From positions 25,487-89,486 of the forward strand of contig JAPPGM010000001.1 in assembly GCA_028874995.1 (NCBI GenBank): a stretch of DNA of 64,000 bases. The letters are read 5' to 3'. The notes beneath the pieces are model-generated. The model had not been told where the DNA came from, searched no databases, and saw only the letters and a program-made list of their open reading frames with translations. The translations under genes and the position numbers were made by a program. The first letter of the stretch is position 1. Every line of letters begins with the position of its first letter. Positions 7,855-19,080 of this stretch are shown here, piece after piece. The DNA comes from Gemmatimonadota bacterium. GTDB taxonomy: Bacteria > Gemmatimonadota > Gemmatimonadetes > Longimicrobiales > Gaopeijiaceae.

Positions 7855-9357
7855 CTACACGCGCTTTCTCATTCGGGCCGGCAGGATCCCCAGCTGGTCC
7901 CGGTACTTGGCCACGGTGCGGCGGGCGATCTTGATGCCCTCGCTCTTGAGAAGGTTCACGAGAGCCTGGTCCGTCAAAGGGCGGCGCGTGTCCTCCTCGT
8001 CAACCAGATTCCGGATCCGGGCCTGGACGCCGCGGGTGGAGATGTCCCCGCCCATCACCGTCGGCAGCCCCCCGGAGAAGAAGAACTTGAGCGGGTAGAC
8101 TCCCCCCGGCGTCTGCACGTATTTCTCGTTCGTGACGCGCGAAACGGTGGATTCGGCCATCTCGATGTGCTCGGCCACCTGCCTCAGCGTGAGCGGCTTC
8201 AGATGGTGCACGCCCTTGTCGAAGAACTCGCGCTGGGCGGTCACGATGAACCGCATGACTTCGAGCATCGTCCGGCGGCGCTGCTCGATCACGCGGATCA
8301 GCCACTGCGCCGCGTTCAGCTTGTTGGCGATGAACTCCTTGTTGGCACCGACGAACTTCTCCCTGTCCGCGACCACCTCCCTGTAGGAGCGGGAAAAGCG
8401 GAGGCGCGGCAGGCCCGTGTCGTTGGCGAAGACCATGTACTCGCCTCCGATGAGATCCACGACCAGATCGGGAATCACGTACTGTTCCGGCTCGGCGGCG
8501 TAGCGGCTGCCCGGCCGCGGATCGAGTTTTGCGATCTCGTCGGCCGCGTCCTGAACCTCCCTCCGCGAGATTCCCATCTCCCGCGCGATTTCGGTCCACC
8601 GCCGGTTCACGAATCCGTCGAAATGCTCGTCCACCAGCCGGTGGGCCAGCGTGTCCTCCAGCCCCAGCCTGGACAGCTGTATCATCAGGCACTCCCGCAG
8701 GTCGCGCGCGGCCACACCCGGCGGGTCCAGGGACTGTACCACCCGCAACAGGGTTTCGACTTCGTCGGCGCCGAGCGGGGCGAAGAGCCGGTTCAGCGCC
8801 TCGATTTCCGCCTCCCGCGCCTCGGCGCCGTCGATCTCCCCCGCGTCCGAGAATAGCTTCTCCCGCACGGACGCCAGCGCGGCCTCGACTCCCGAGGCCA
8901 CGTCCTCCAACGAGCACGACAGGAGTCCGTCGTCATCGATGTTGCCCACGATCTCCCCGGCGATCTGCAGCTGCCGCTCATCAAGGTGGAGCAGGCCGAT
9001 CTGCTCGGCCAGGAAGTCATGGAGATTCCGGTCCTCCACCACCACCGGCTCCAGGTATTCCCGCGGCTCGTACGGGGTCCTCGGCCCGCCCACGTCGAAG
9101 TCGTCCAGCATGACCTCTTCCCAGTCCACCTCGTCGTCGGCGTCATCCTGACCCTCCTCCTCCACCTGCAGGTCTTCCTCGTTGTCGGGCTCGGACAGCT
9201 CGAGGAAGGGGTTTTCGGCGAGTTCCTGCTCCAGCCGGCTCTGGAGCTCCAGCAACGGAATGTAGAGGAGGTCCATCGCCTGGTAGAGGCGCGGATTGGC
9301 CTTCAGCTCCTGCCGGATGCGGGCCTCGGTGTGGAGCCCCGGCTTGAATTCGTTCAC
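7855..9357 (-). CDS. rpoN: RNA polymerase sigma-54 factor
   Basis: The 500-residue protein has all three sigma-54 regions. The Gln/Leu-rich region I lies at the N-terminus (motifs LYQAMDLL and LLELQSRLEQEL). An acidic region II follows (residues about 55-90, with runs of Asp/Glu). The C-terminal core and DNA-binding part include the helix-turn-helix segment TLRQVAEHIEMAESTVSR and the RpoN box, seen as RRTVAKYRDQLGIL near the end (canonical ARRTVAKYRE). It directs transcription from -24/-12 promoters and needs AAA+ activators; none is encoded in the window. Its place immediately after lptB matches the common lptC-lptA-lptB-rpoN order in diderm bacteria. Confidence 0.96.
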   Translation of the reverse strand: MNEFKPGLHTEARIRQELKANPRLYQAMDLLYIPLLELQSRLEQELAENPFLELSEPDNEEDLQVEEEGQDDADDEVDWEEVMLDDFDVGGPRTPYEPREYLEPVVVEDRNLHDFLAEQIGLLHLDERQLQIAGEIVGNIDDDGLLSCSLEDVASGVEAALASVREKLFSDAGEIDGAEAREAEIEALNRLFAPLGADEVETLLRVVQSLDPPGVAARDLRECLMIQLSRLGLEDTLAHRLVDEHFDGFVNRRWTEIAREMGISRREVQDAADEIAKLDPRPGSRYAAEPEQYVIPDLVVDLIGGEYMVFANDTGLPRLRFSRSYREVVADREKFVGANKEFIANKLNAAQWLIRVIEQRRRTMLEVMRFIVTAQREFFDKGVHHLKPLTLRQVAEHIEMAESTVSRVTNEKYVQTPGGVYPLKFFFSGGLPTVMGGDISTRGVQARIRNLVDEEDTRRPLTDQALVNLLKSEGIKIARRTVAKYRDQLGILPARMRKRV

Positions 9358-9436
9358 CGGCGCTCGGCCCGTGCAGCCGGTGGACGGAGTCCCCCCGGTG
9401 CGGACGCACCGCCGCGCGGATGACGGGAGGGGTCTT

Positions 9437-10306
9437 TCACGGGCTTCCGGGCTCGGGTTGCGGGAACCTCGACCTCATGCGCGCCGTCAGCGACGGTCCC
9501 AGGTACAGGTCGGCCACCTCGTCGTTCCAGACGAGTTCCGACACGGTGCCGCTGACCCGGATCCTGCCCTCGTACATGATGTACGCACGATCGACGATCT
9601 CCAGGGTCTGTTCGACGTTGTGGTCCGAGATGATGACGCCGATGTCCCGGTTCTTGAGTTCCGCGACGATCTCCTGGATGTCGTGCAGCGCGATGGGGTC
9701 GATTCCCGCGAAGGGCTCGTCCAGGAGCATGAACTTGGGGCGCTGGACCAGGGCACGGGTAATCTCCAGTCTGCGGCGCTCGCCGCCGGACAGCGAGAAG
9801 GCCTTGGCGTTGCGCAGGTGGCCGATGGAGAGCTCGCCCAGAAGCTCCTCCAGTCGCTCCGCGCGCTCCTTCCGGGTGAGGTCGAGCGTCTCCAGAATCG
9901 CCATCACGTTCTGCGCCACGGTGAGCCTGCGGAAGACCGAGGGCTCCTGCGCCAGGTAGCCGACCCCCATCCTGGCCCGCCTGTACATGGGGATCGAGGT
10001 CAGCTCGGTATCGTCCAGGAAGACCCTGCCGCCGTTCGGCGCGATCAGGCCGACCAGCATGTAGAAGGTCGTGGTTTTCCCTGCCCCGTTGGGCCCCAGC
10101 AGCGCGACGATTTCGCGTTGGCGGACCCGAATGTCCACCTCCGATACGACCCGGCGCTTCTTGTAGATCTTGGTGAGGCTGCGGCCGAAAAGCGTCGAAT
10201 GCGTGTTTGCATCGATCCCGGGATCGGCGACCGCCAAGGCCGCTTCGCCCGCGGCGAGTGAAGGGATGCCATCGGGAGTCGAGGGGGTGGCCGTGTCGGG
10301 GTTCAT
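9437..10306 (-). CDS. lptB: LPS export ABC transporter ATP-binding protein
   Basis: The ATPase has Walker A GPNGAGKTTT (residues about 71-80), the Q-loop region LAQEPSVFRRLT, signature LSGGERRRLEI, Walker B FMLLDEPFAGIDP and switch His in ISDHNV, all typical of LptB, which energises LPS extraction with LptFG. The start ATG 10306 overlaps the lptA-like stop by 4 bp (ATGA). The first ~38 residues are an extra, low-complexity leader not found in E. coli LptB (241 residues); homology begins near LTKIYKKRRVVSEVD, so a later start is possible but no better start signal is evident. LptF and LptG are not in this window. Confidence 0.95.
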   Translation of the reverse strand: MNPDTATPSTPDGIPSLAAGEAALAVADPGIDANTHSTLFGRSLTKIYKKRRVVSEVDIRVRQREIVALLGPNGAGKTTTFYMLVGLIAPNGGRVFLDDTELTSIPMYRRARMGVGYLAQEPSVFRRLTVAQNVMAILETLDLTRKERAERLEELLGELSIGHLRNAKAFSLSGGERRRLEITRALVQRPKFMLLDEPFAGIDPIALHDIQEIVAELKNRDIGVIISDHNVEQTLEIVDRAYIMYEGRIRVSGTVSELVWNDEVADLYLGPSLTARMRSRFPQPEPGSP

Positions 10307-12750
10307 CCGTGCCCTCCCGTGCTGCGGATCGAATGGGTGAGTCGTGCGGCCCGCCGTGGACGCATCGTCGGCCGGTCGCGCAGGGTGTTCCGTCGACGGG
10401 CCGGCGGATCCGAGAGGGCGTATCCCGGTGCGCTGGTCGTGGAGCGGGGTGGTGGTGGGGGGCGGACGGTGTCTGGTGGTGGGGTGGTCGTATCGGTTGG
10501 AGTGGCGACCGAGTCGGCGGAAACGGCCGAGTCCGCGGCGGCCGACTCGCAATCGGGGCGAACCGGCTCGAAATGATACCCCATGGTCCGTCCCGTTACC
10601 TCCATCTTCACCACCTTCCGCCCCTCGAGGAAGATCGTGATCTGATTGCCGCTCACATAGTGCAGCTCCGGGCGGCGTTCGCCATCGATCCCGGTGGTGT
10701 CGCATTCCGGCGGAGTCGAGCCATTCTCCTCCTGGGGCGGGTCGGGCTCGTCCGCAGCCGTGGTGGAATCCTCCCGGGGCGGGTCCGGTTCGTCCGCGGC
10801 CGTGACGGAATCCTCCCGAGGCGGGTCGGGCTCGTCCGTCGCCGTGGTGGAATCCTCCCGAGCCTCCGCGAGTCCCTCCGGCGGCGGACCGGGTTCGTCG
10901 GCCGCGACCGGTGCCAAATCCGACGTGTCTGCCTCCGCCTGCGTGGTATCCGCGCTGTGGAGACGGTAGAAGCTGCGCGCATCGGTGATCGCGGTCAGCG
11001 TTTCGAGACGTGCGCGCCTTCCTGCGGGACCGGGATCGCCCGCCGTCGAATCCCCTTCGGATTCGGCCGACACGAATCGGGCGATGATGGTCTCTCCCTC
11101 CATCCAGTCGTTTCTGGCGATCTCCGGCAGGTCTTGATGGATCACCGAATCCTGGTCCATCGCGTCGGCCCGCGCCGCTCCGACGGCGGTGACGACGTCC
11201 AGCACCTGACCGGGCGACAGGACCTCGATCGAGTCCCCGGTCAGGTTGAACTGCGCGGCCACGACGGAGGGCCGCGGGAGGGAATCCGGTGCGTTCAGCG
11301 AGTCCTCCTCCGCTGCCGCGGCGGCGGCCGCCTCGGCCATTGCCCGTACTCTCGCGGCGTCGCCGGGCGTCAGTCCCGTGGTGTCCAACGCTTCGGCGCC
11401 GTCGCCCGGAAGGGGAGGAACCGTCGGCAGCGCCACGAGTCGGCCGACCTTGCCGTCCTCGAGAAACAGACGGATGGCGGGTGCGGTCATGAGGACGTCG
11501 TCGCCGGTGAGGACGGCTTCCTCCCGGGCCAGGATCTCCTCGTTGAGGCCGGCGGTCGGCGTCATGGAGACGGACAGCCCCTTCAACTGGAAGCCGCTGT
11601 CCTCGACGCTCGCGCCACCCAGGATCAGCATCGCGCCGACTTCCTGGTCGTAGTCGAGCGAATCACCGACTGCGCGGAGGGAATCGCGTGTCACGACCAC
11701 TCCCCCACCGGCGCGAAAGAACCGGCGCCCATCGATCATGATGCGCGGCGCCTCGACTTCGTAGGGGAGCGGCGTAACCGAATCGACGGGGGCGTCGGCG
11801 GGTGCGGCCTCTTCCCCGGATTCGGCACCGCCTTCTTCGGACGGCTCGGGGAGAAGGCCCGCGAGACTGTCCAGCCTGGCAAGCTCGGGGAACCCGCCCT
11901 CGAGGCCCGTGACCGGCGGCTGGTCCGGGTTCGCTCCGGTCATGCTGTCGATCACCGGATCGTCGGCGGCGACCTCCAGGCTGTCCTCTCCGGGCGCTTC
12001 AGCCTCCTCGACGGTGCTGTCGGTTGCCGCCCCGGCCTGCTCCTCGAGGGTGTCCGCGGCGGGAGCCTCAGTCTCTCCCGCAAGACTGTCCGCCGCAGCG
12101 TCTTCCACCCGGTCGCCCAGGCGTTCCCCGGCCGAATCCATGCCCTCGGCCGTCAGGCTGCCCGGCGCCGCATCGACCTCCTCCGTGTCGCCCTCCGCCT
12201 CTTCGGTGCCGTCGCCCCCCGCCTCGGCCACGGGGGCGGGAGCCGCGGGACGCCGCGCCGGATAGACGACGGCGCGGGGACTGCCCCCGTAGACCACAAT
12301 CCGATCCTCCTTCCTGAACCGCGACTCGGAGAGGTAGCTGAGGGTCTGTCCCCGGATGACCGCGCCACCCTTGCGGTCGGTGAGCACCACGTTCGAATAC
12401 GCGATCAGTTCCTGGGTATTGTCCCAGTAACGGGCTGAATCCGCGTTCAGTTCGGTGTCCGGATCCTCGAAGTGCACATTGCCGAAGAAGTACGCATTCC
12501 CGCTGTGCTCCCAGACGACCGCGGAATCGGCCAGGACCCGCGTGCCGTCCGTGCACCGGTAGTCTATGCCGCCCGACGCCCGGTGCGTGTAGTTCACGGA
12601 GTCCTGGCGTCGGCTTTCGGTGTAGCCGCCCACCCCGACGAGCTTGCAGTCTCTCTCCTGACCGGGAGCGAACCCCTGCCAGAGGGAGATTCCCAGAAGG
12701 ACGGTCGCCACGCCGCCGACGTTCGCGAAGCTGGACTCCCGGCGCTTCAT
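10303..12750 (-). CDS. lptA: OstA-like (LptA-type) LPS transport protein with acidic low-complexity insertions
   Basis: The 815-residue protein has a hydrophobic N-terminal segment (VGGVATVLLGISLW) that may serve as signal or anchor, then an OstA/LptA-type beta-jellyroll region around residues 60-165 (for example ALKFF-like GNVHFEDPDTELNAD and AYSNVVLTDRKGGAVIRGQ). A second OstA-like block lies further on (IMIDGRRFFRAGGGVVVTRDSLRAVGDS and the QLKGLSVSMTPT region). The two are separated by long Asp/Glu/Ala-rich linkers, including a 42-bp tandem repeat. It is far longer than E. coli LptA (185 residues). It likely forms part of the periplasmic LPS bridge. The start ATG 12750 gives an ATGA overlap with lptC, preferred over an ATG 12 bp upstream; its stop overlaps lptB in the same way. 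Confidence 0.8.
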   Translation of the reverse strand: MKRRESSFANVGGVATVLLGISLWQGFAPGQERDCKLVGVGGYTESRRQDSVNYTHRASGGIDYRCTDGTRVLADSAVVWEHSGNAYFFGNVHFEDPDTELNADSARYWDNTQELIAYSNVVLTDRKGGAVIRGQTLSYLSESRFRKEDRIVVYGGSPRAVVYPARRPAAPAPVAEAGGDGTEEAEGDTEEVDAAPGSLTAEGMDSAGERLGDRVEDAAADSLAGETEAPAADTLEEQAGAATDSTVEEAEAPGEDSLEVAADDPVIDSMTGANPDQPPVTGLEGGFPELARLDSLAGLLPEPSEEGGAESGEEAAPADAPVDSVTPLPYEVEAPRIMIDGRRFFRAGGGVVVTRDSLRAVGDSLDYDQEVGAMLILGGASVEDSGFQLKGLSVSMTPTAGLNEEILAREEAVLTGDDVLMTAPAIRLFLEDGKVGRLVALPTVPPLPGDGAEALDTTGLTPGDAARVRAMAEAAAAAAAEEDSLNAPDSLPRPSVVAAQFNLTGDSIEVLSPGQVLDVVTAVGAARADAMDQDSVIHQDLPEIARNDWMEGETIIARFVSAESEGDSTAGDPGPAGRRARLETLTAITDARSFYRLHSADTTQAEADTSDLAPVAADEPGPPPEGLAEAREDSTTATDEPDPPREDSVTAADEPDPPREDSTTAADEPDPPQEENGSTPPECDTTGIDGERRPELHYVSGNQITIFLEGRKVVKMEVTGRTMGYHFEPVRPDCESAAADSAVSADSVATPTDTTTPPPDTVRPPPPPRSTTSAPGYALSDPPARRRNTLRDRPTMRPRRAARLTHSIRSTGGHG
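10736..10861. repeat. three tandem 42-bp units in the lptA-like gene
   Basis: Three near-identical 42-bp units begin at 10736, 10778 and 10820. Each encodes a 14-residue acidic/Pro-rich unit of the type DSTTAADEPDPPRE on the - strand. The units differ at a few bases, so the array is probably prone to copy-number change without breaking the reading frame. Confidence 0.85.
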
Positions 12751-13319
12751 CGTTCGGGACAATCCCTTTCGCGCGTGCCCCAGAGTTTCACCTGGTCGAA
12801 CGAAATGTCGGATTCGAGGCGGTCACCCTCGATCTCGCACCCCCCTTCGCGCATCACCACCGGCACGTCGCTCCAGACCCGGTCCGATTCCTGGGAGAAG
12901 TTCAGCACCTCGGTGCGGATCTCCCGGTCCTGGCCGGGGATGGTGAGCATCGCGTTGCCAACGGCCATCAGTTCGTTGGTGGACATGTCGAACCGCCCCC
13001 GGTCGGCCGTGATCGTGGCCCGCCGGCCGCCCTGGTCATCGAAGACGAACAAAGTCATCCCCATCACCCAGGTGTGTGTGGAATCGTTCCACATCAACAT
13101 GCTGTCCGCCTGCAGCTGCGCTTCCCGGATGCCGTCCTTGGACATGTTGTGCGACACGCCGTACATGACATCGTCGGCCGAGCTCTCCTGGAACTCGGTG
13201 CCGGCCGTATCGTCCGCCTCGTTGAGGCACGCCAGGGCCACAACGGCAGCGAGCGTCGCGAACCCCGCCGAACAGGCGCCCGAACAGGCGCGGGGCCGTC
13301 CCCTGAGCGGGACCATCAC
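12747..13319 (-). CDS. lptC: LptC-family LPS export protein
   Basis: The 190-residue protein has an N-terminal hydrophobic segment ending in VVALAC, which could be a lipobox or a short membrane anchor. An LptC/YrbK-like jellyroll region follows, with repeated short strands (DSMLMWNDSTHTWVMGM, RRATITADRGRFD, NELMAVGNAML). LptC links the LptB2FG transporter to periplasmic LptA. Position between kdsD and the lptA-like gene supports the call; sequence similarity in this family is always low. GTG 13319 and ATG 13316 are adjacent possible starts; both overlap the kdsD stop. The stop overlaps the lptA-like start (ATGA). Confidence 0.82.
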   Translation of the reverse strand: MMVPLRGRPRACSGACSAGFATLAAVVALACLNEADDTAGTEFQESSADDVMYGVSHNMSKDGIREAQLQADSMLMWNDSTHTWVMGMTLFVFDDQGGRRATITADRGRFDMSTNELMAVGNAMLTIPGQDREIRTEVLNFSQESDRVWSDVPVVMREGGCEIEGDRLESDISFDQVKLWGTRERDCPER

Positions 13320-14356
13320 ACGGCTCCAGCCCGGAGGAGATCGTGCAGGTGAACGATTCCCACCAACCGGGCCGCGTCTACGACGGGCAATGCCATGATT
13401 CCATGCTCCTCCATTCTGTGCACCGCGGCGGCTCCAGGTTCCTCCGACGACGCCGTCTTCGGGGACCGGGACATGAAGTCGGCGACCGGGGCGTCAAGGA
13501 AGTCTTCGTTGCTCTCCATGAATCTGGTCAAATCTCCCGCAGTCACAACGCCCACCACCGCGCGGTCCCCGTCGATCACCGGCACCGTCCCGCGCATGCG
13601 GGCCAGCGGTGCGATGATATCGCGTGCCGGGCAATCCGGAGGAACCGCGGGGTATTCCTCGGCCTCCATCACGTCGCGAACGCGCAGGTTCAGGCGGCGG
13701 CCCAGCGATCCGCCGGGGTGGATGCGCGCGAAGTCTCCCGAATCGAAGCCGCGCCGCTTGAGCAGCGCGACGGCGAGCGCGTCGCCCATCGCGAGGGCGG
13801 CGGTCGTGGAGCTGGTGGGCGCCAGGTCGTGGGGACATGCCTCGGTGGCCGCCCCGCAGTCGAGGACGGCTGCGGCCCGTCGTGCCAGGGGCGAATCGGT
13901 CCGGCCCGCCAACGCCACTACCGGGACTTCATGTGTCGCGGCGAAGGCCAGCAGTCCTTCGAGCTCGCGGGTGGCGCCGCTCTTCGACAGCACGATCATT
14001 ACATCGTGGCCGCCGACGATGCCCAGATCCCCGTGGAGCCCCTCGACCGGGTGCAGGAACACGGCCGGCGTCCCGGTCGAGGTCAGGGTGGCGGCCACCT
14101 TGCGGGCGACGAGCCCCGACTTGCCGATCCCCGACACCACCACCCTTCCCCGGCACGCGAAGACGAGGTCCACGGCGCGCGCGAAGTCGCGTCCGAGACG
14201 GTCGGCCAGCGCAGCCACCGCCTCGGCTTCCAAACGCAGCACGCGGCGCCCTTCCTCGACAATTCCCCGGTCCGTCGGCACGGTCACGTCCGCCTCGCCG
14301 CGCGGTGCACCGGCCTCGTACCCGGCACGGGACGCCGTTTCAGCCGCCGCGCGCAC
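13316..14356 (-). CDS. kdsD: arabinose-5-phosphate isomerase
   Basis: A SIS domain (VVVSGIGKSGLVARKVAATLTSTGTP, HGDLGIV, VLSKSGATRELEGLL, PTSSTTAALAMGDALA) is followed by two CBS domains (from VMEAEEYPAVPP to the end). This is the KdsD/GutQ architecture, converting ribulose-5-phosphate to arabinose-5-phosphate for Kdo synthesis. The start GTG 14356 is chosen because a strong Shine-Dalgarno GGAGGAG lies 7 bases before it (complement of 14364-14370). It overlaps the kdsC 3' end by 17 bp. An ATG at 14398 would lack that signal, and a GTG at 14287 would also give a family-like length. The stop overlaps the lptC start. Confidence 0.93.
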   Translation of the reverse strand: MRAAAETASRAGYEAGAPRGEADVTVPTDRGIVEEGRRVLRLEAEAVAALADRLGRDFARAVDLVFACRGRVVVSGIGKSGLVARKVAATLTSTGTPAVFLHPVEGLHGDLGIVGGHDVMIVLSKSGATRELEGLLAFAATHEVPVVALAGRTDSPLARRAAAVLDCGAATEACPHDLAPTSSTTAALAMGDALAVALLKRRGFDSGDFARIHPGGSLGRRLNLRVRDVMEAEEYPAVPPDCPARDIIAPLARMRGTVPVIDGDRAVVGVVTAGDLTRFMESNEDFLDAPVADFMSRSPKTASSEEPGAAAVHRMEEHGIMALPVVDAARLVGIVHLHDLLRAGAV

Positions 14357-14903
14357 GACAGTACTCCTCCACCAGTCCATCCCACTGCCCCCGCGCATGC
14401 AGGAGCGCCTCGGCGAATTCCCGAACCGCGCCCCGCCCCCCCTCCCGCGTACTCTGCCAGGTGGCGACCCGGCACACTTCCGGCACCCCGTTTGCGACCG
14501 TTCCGGCCAGCCCCACCCGCCTAAGCGCGGGCAGGTCGGCCAGGTCGTCGCCTACGAGCGCGACCTCGTCCCACCCGACACCCCGCGCGGCCAGGAGCTT
14601 CTCCAGCACGGGGATCTTTCGCGCCCCGGCGTCCTGGTACACATCCTCGATACCGAGTTCCGCGGCACGGATATCCGTCGCCGCCGAGACCCTTCCGGAC
14701 ACGATCGCCACATGCAGGCCCGCGCTGCGCATCATCCTGATTCCCAGGCCGTCCTGCACGTCGAAACGCTTGAACTCCGTCTCATCTCCGTTGCCGGCTC
14801 CGATGTAGATTCCACCGTCGGTGAGAACACCGTCCACGTCCAGTACGACCAGCCGTATCCGCGTTGCGGTTGCCTTCGGGATCTCCATCGGGGCGTGTGT
14901 CAC
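14340..14903 (-). CDS. kdsC: 3-deoxy-D-manno-octulosonate 8-phosphate phosphatase
   Basis: This 187-residue HAD-superfamily phosphatase has the nucleophile motif VLDVDGVLTDGGIY, IVSGR (motif II) and VGDDLADLPALRRVG (motif IV), all in the KdsC pattern. KdsC dephosphorylates Kdo-8-phosphate to Kdo. The GTG start overlaps the kdsA stop by 4 bp (GTGA) and the 3' end overlaps kdsD, so kdsA-kdsC-kdsD form one translationally coupled unit. Confidence 0.95.
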   Translation of the reverse strand: MTHAPMEIPKATATRIRLVVLDVDGVLTDGGIYIGAGNGDETEFKRFDVQDGLGIRMMRSAGLHVAIVSGRVSAATDIRAAELGIEDVYQDAGARKIPVLEKLLAARGVGWDEVALVGDDLADLPALRRVGLAGTVANGVPEVCRVATWQSTREGGRGAVREFAEALLHARGQWDGLVEEYCRARGG

Positions 14904-15757
14904 GATGCCGCCCCCCGGGGCAGCGCCGCACGGACGGCCGCCGCCTCCCGCAGCAGTGGGAGCAGCCCGTCAAGAGGGAGCATGTTGGTCGAGTCGGACG
15001 GGGCAGAGGGGGGATCGGGGTGCACTTCGAGGAAGAGCCCGTCGCATCCCGCCGCCACGGCACCCCGAACCAGCGCGCCGATGTGCTCTGGCGCGCCGCC
15101 GGTGGATCCGTCGGCCAGTCCGGCCGGCTGCTGGACCGAGTGCGTGCCGTCGAAGACCGCGGGCGCGCCCGTGGCCTGACGGATCCGCGAGAAGTTCCGC
15201 ATGTCCACCACGAGGTCGCCGTAGCCGAACGATGTCCCCCGCTCGGTCACGAAGACCTGTTCGGAGCCCCCGGCCCGCACCTTTTCGACCGCTCCGGCCA
15301 TCGCAGCGGATGACATCCACTGTCCCTTCTTGATGTTGACCGCCCGCCCGGTTTCGCCCGCCGCCACCAGCAACGCCGTCTGCCGGCAGAGGAAGGCGGG
15401 GATCTGGAGCACGTCGGCCACTTCGGCCGCGGGGGCGGCCTGGGCCGGCTCGTGGATGTCCGTCAGGATGGGAAGTCCGGTTTCGCCACGGATCCTGGCG
15501 AGCTGCTCGAGGCCGCGCGAAAGACCGGGTCCGCGCGCGGAGGCGAGGCGTGACCGGTTGGCCTTGTCGAAGGACGCCTTGAAGACGACCGGCATGCCCA
15601 GCTCGCGCCCGGCTGCCCGCACGCCTCTCGCGACGGTGATGTTCAACTGGTCGTGTTCGAGCACGCAGGGGCCCGCGAAGAGAAAGAGCGCGCCATGGTC
15701 GAACCAGGGCGAAGCCTTGTCCGGGACCCTGCTACCCGCCAGTCCGGAATCCACCAC
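14900..15757 (-). CDS. kdsA: 3-deoxy-8-phosphooctulonate synthase
   Basis: The 285-residue protein matches KdsA in length and motifs: FLFAGPCVLE near the start, FKASFDKANRSR, LPILTDIHEP, LQIPAFLCRQT, VNIKKGQWMS, ERGTSFGYGDLVVDMR and EVHPDPPSAPSD. It condenses arabinose-5-phosphate with phosphoenolpyruvate. A Cys is visible in FLCRQT, a residue position conserved across KdsA; metal dependence was not judged. The GTG at 15757, 8 bp after the pyrG stop, is taken as start; an in-frame GTG at 15754 is equivalent. The longer open frame upstream is a shadow of pyrG. Confidence 0.95.
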   Translation of the reverse strand: MVDSGLAGSRVPDKASPWFDHGALFLFAGPCVLEHDQLNITVARGVRAAGRELGMPVVFKASFDKANRSRLASARGPGLSRGLEQLARIRGETGLPILTDIHEPAQAAPAAEVADVLQIPAFLCRQTALLVAAGETGRAVNIKKGQWMSSAAMAGAVEKVRAGGSEQVFVTERGTSFGYGDLVVDMRNFSRIRQATGAPAVFDGTHSVQQPAGLADGSTGGAPEHIGALVRGAVAAGCDGLFLEVHPDPPSAPSDSTNMLPLDGLLPLLREAAAVRAALPRGAAS

Positions 15758-15765
15758 GGGCTTGC

Positions 15766-18316
<2,551 letters not shown>

Positions 18317-18373
18317 GAAGGCACCCCGGAGGGGGCGCGAAGACCCGGATCGTTAGTGCGAATCACGGACCTT

Positions 18374-18402
18374 AATCTACCCGGGAACCGTGGGGCTGGC
18401 AA
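18374..18402 (-). promoter_or_regulatory. sigma70-type promoter of the kds-lpt run
   Basis: On the - strand a -35 box TTGCCA (18397-18402) is separated by 17 bp from a -10 box TAGATT (18374-18379). Transcription would begin near 18367, giving a leader of about 50 nt before the kdsB start. It lies in the only sizeable gap upstream of this gene run. Confidence 0.55.
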
Positions 18403-18437
18403 CGGGAGGACGAGGGTCCGCGGGGTCCCGCCGGGCC

Positions 18438-19019
18438 TCAGTCCCGGGCAAGATCGAGGAAATTCCGAAGCAGTCGGCGTCCCCCCCTGGTGAACCACGA
18501 CTCGGGGTGAAACTGGACACCCCAGACGGGATGCTCCCGGTGGCGGAGCGCTTGGATCCCATCCCCGTCCGACGGATCCGTGCTCCACGCGATCGGCTCG
18601 AGTGCCCGCGGCAAAGGCGCCGACACAACCAGCGAATGGTAGCGCGTGACCTGCATCGGCGAAGGGATCCCGGCGAAGAGCGGGTCGGCGTTGTGACGGA
18701 TCGCCGAGACCTTGCCGTGCACCGTGCGGGGGGCGCGGACCGTGCTCCCGCCGTATGCCTCGGCGATGGATTGATGGCCGAGACACACGCCCAGCGTCGG
18801 GGTCGTGGGGCCCAGCTCGCGAATGGCCTCGACGCTGACGCCCGCCTCCGCCGGCGTGCACGGCCCGGGTGACACGACGAGTCTTCTGGTCCCCAGGCGC
18901 CTCAACTCCTCGGCGGTGACCGCGTCGTTGCGAAAGACCCGCGGTGCTTCGCCCAGCTCGCCCAGGATCTGGACCAGGTTCCAGGTGAAGGAGTCGTAGT
19001 TGTCGATGACCGCCAGCAT
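18438..19019 (-). CDS. pabA: anthranilate / aminodeoxychorismate synthase glutamine amidotransferase subunit
   Basis: This 193-residue class I glutamine amidotransferase has IDNYDSFTWNL, the VVSPGPCTP segment, the nucleophile Cys in LGVCLGHQSI and the His-Glu of QFHPESW. These mark the TrpG/PabA family, which supplies ammonia to anthranilate synthase (tryptophan) or aminodeoxychorismate synthase (folate). The partner subunit is not in the window, so the two roles cannot be separated; single dual-function enzymes are common. It starts at ATG 19019, back to back with the divergent zinc-ribbon gene. Confidence 0.85.
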   Translation of the reverse strand: MLAVIDNYDSFTWNLVQILGELGEAPRVFRNDAVTAEELRRLGTRRLVVSPGPCTPAEAGVSVEAIRELGPTTPTLGVCLGHQSIAEAYGGSTVRAPRTVHGKVSAIRHNADPLFAGIPSPMQVTRYHSLVVSAPLPRALEPIAWSTDPSDGDGIQALRHREHPVWGVQFHPESWFTRGGRRLLRNFLDLARD

Positions 19020-19062
19020 GGCCGCTCCCGTCGGGCTTCAAAGGCGAGGTCCACTGACTGCG

Positions 19063-19068
19063 TATAAT
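19063..19068 (+). promoter_or_regulatory. -10 box TATAAT ahead of the zinc-ribbon gene
   Basis: A perfect TATAAT lies 12 bp before ATG 19081. A convincing -35 box at 16-18 bp was not found. If it is used, the transcript would start near 19075 and the mRNA would be almost leaderless, which argues for ATG 19081 rather than ATG 19069 as start. Confidence 0.3.
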
Positions 19069-19080
19069 ATGCAGTTCATC

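Noticed and set aside
10736..10861. Possible CRISPR-like array
   Set aside because: The 42-bp units are directly adjacent with no spacers and are in frame within a coding region; it is a coding tandem repeat.
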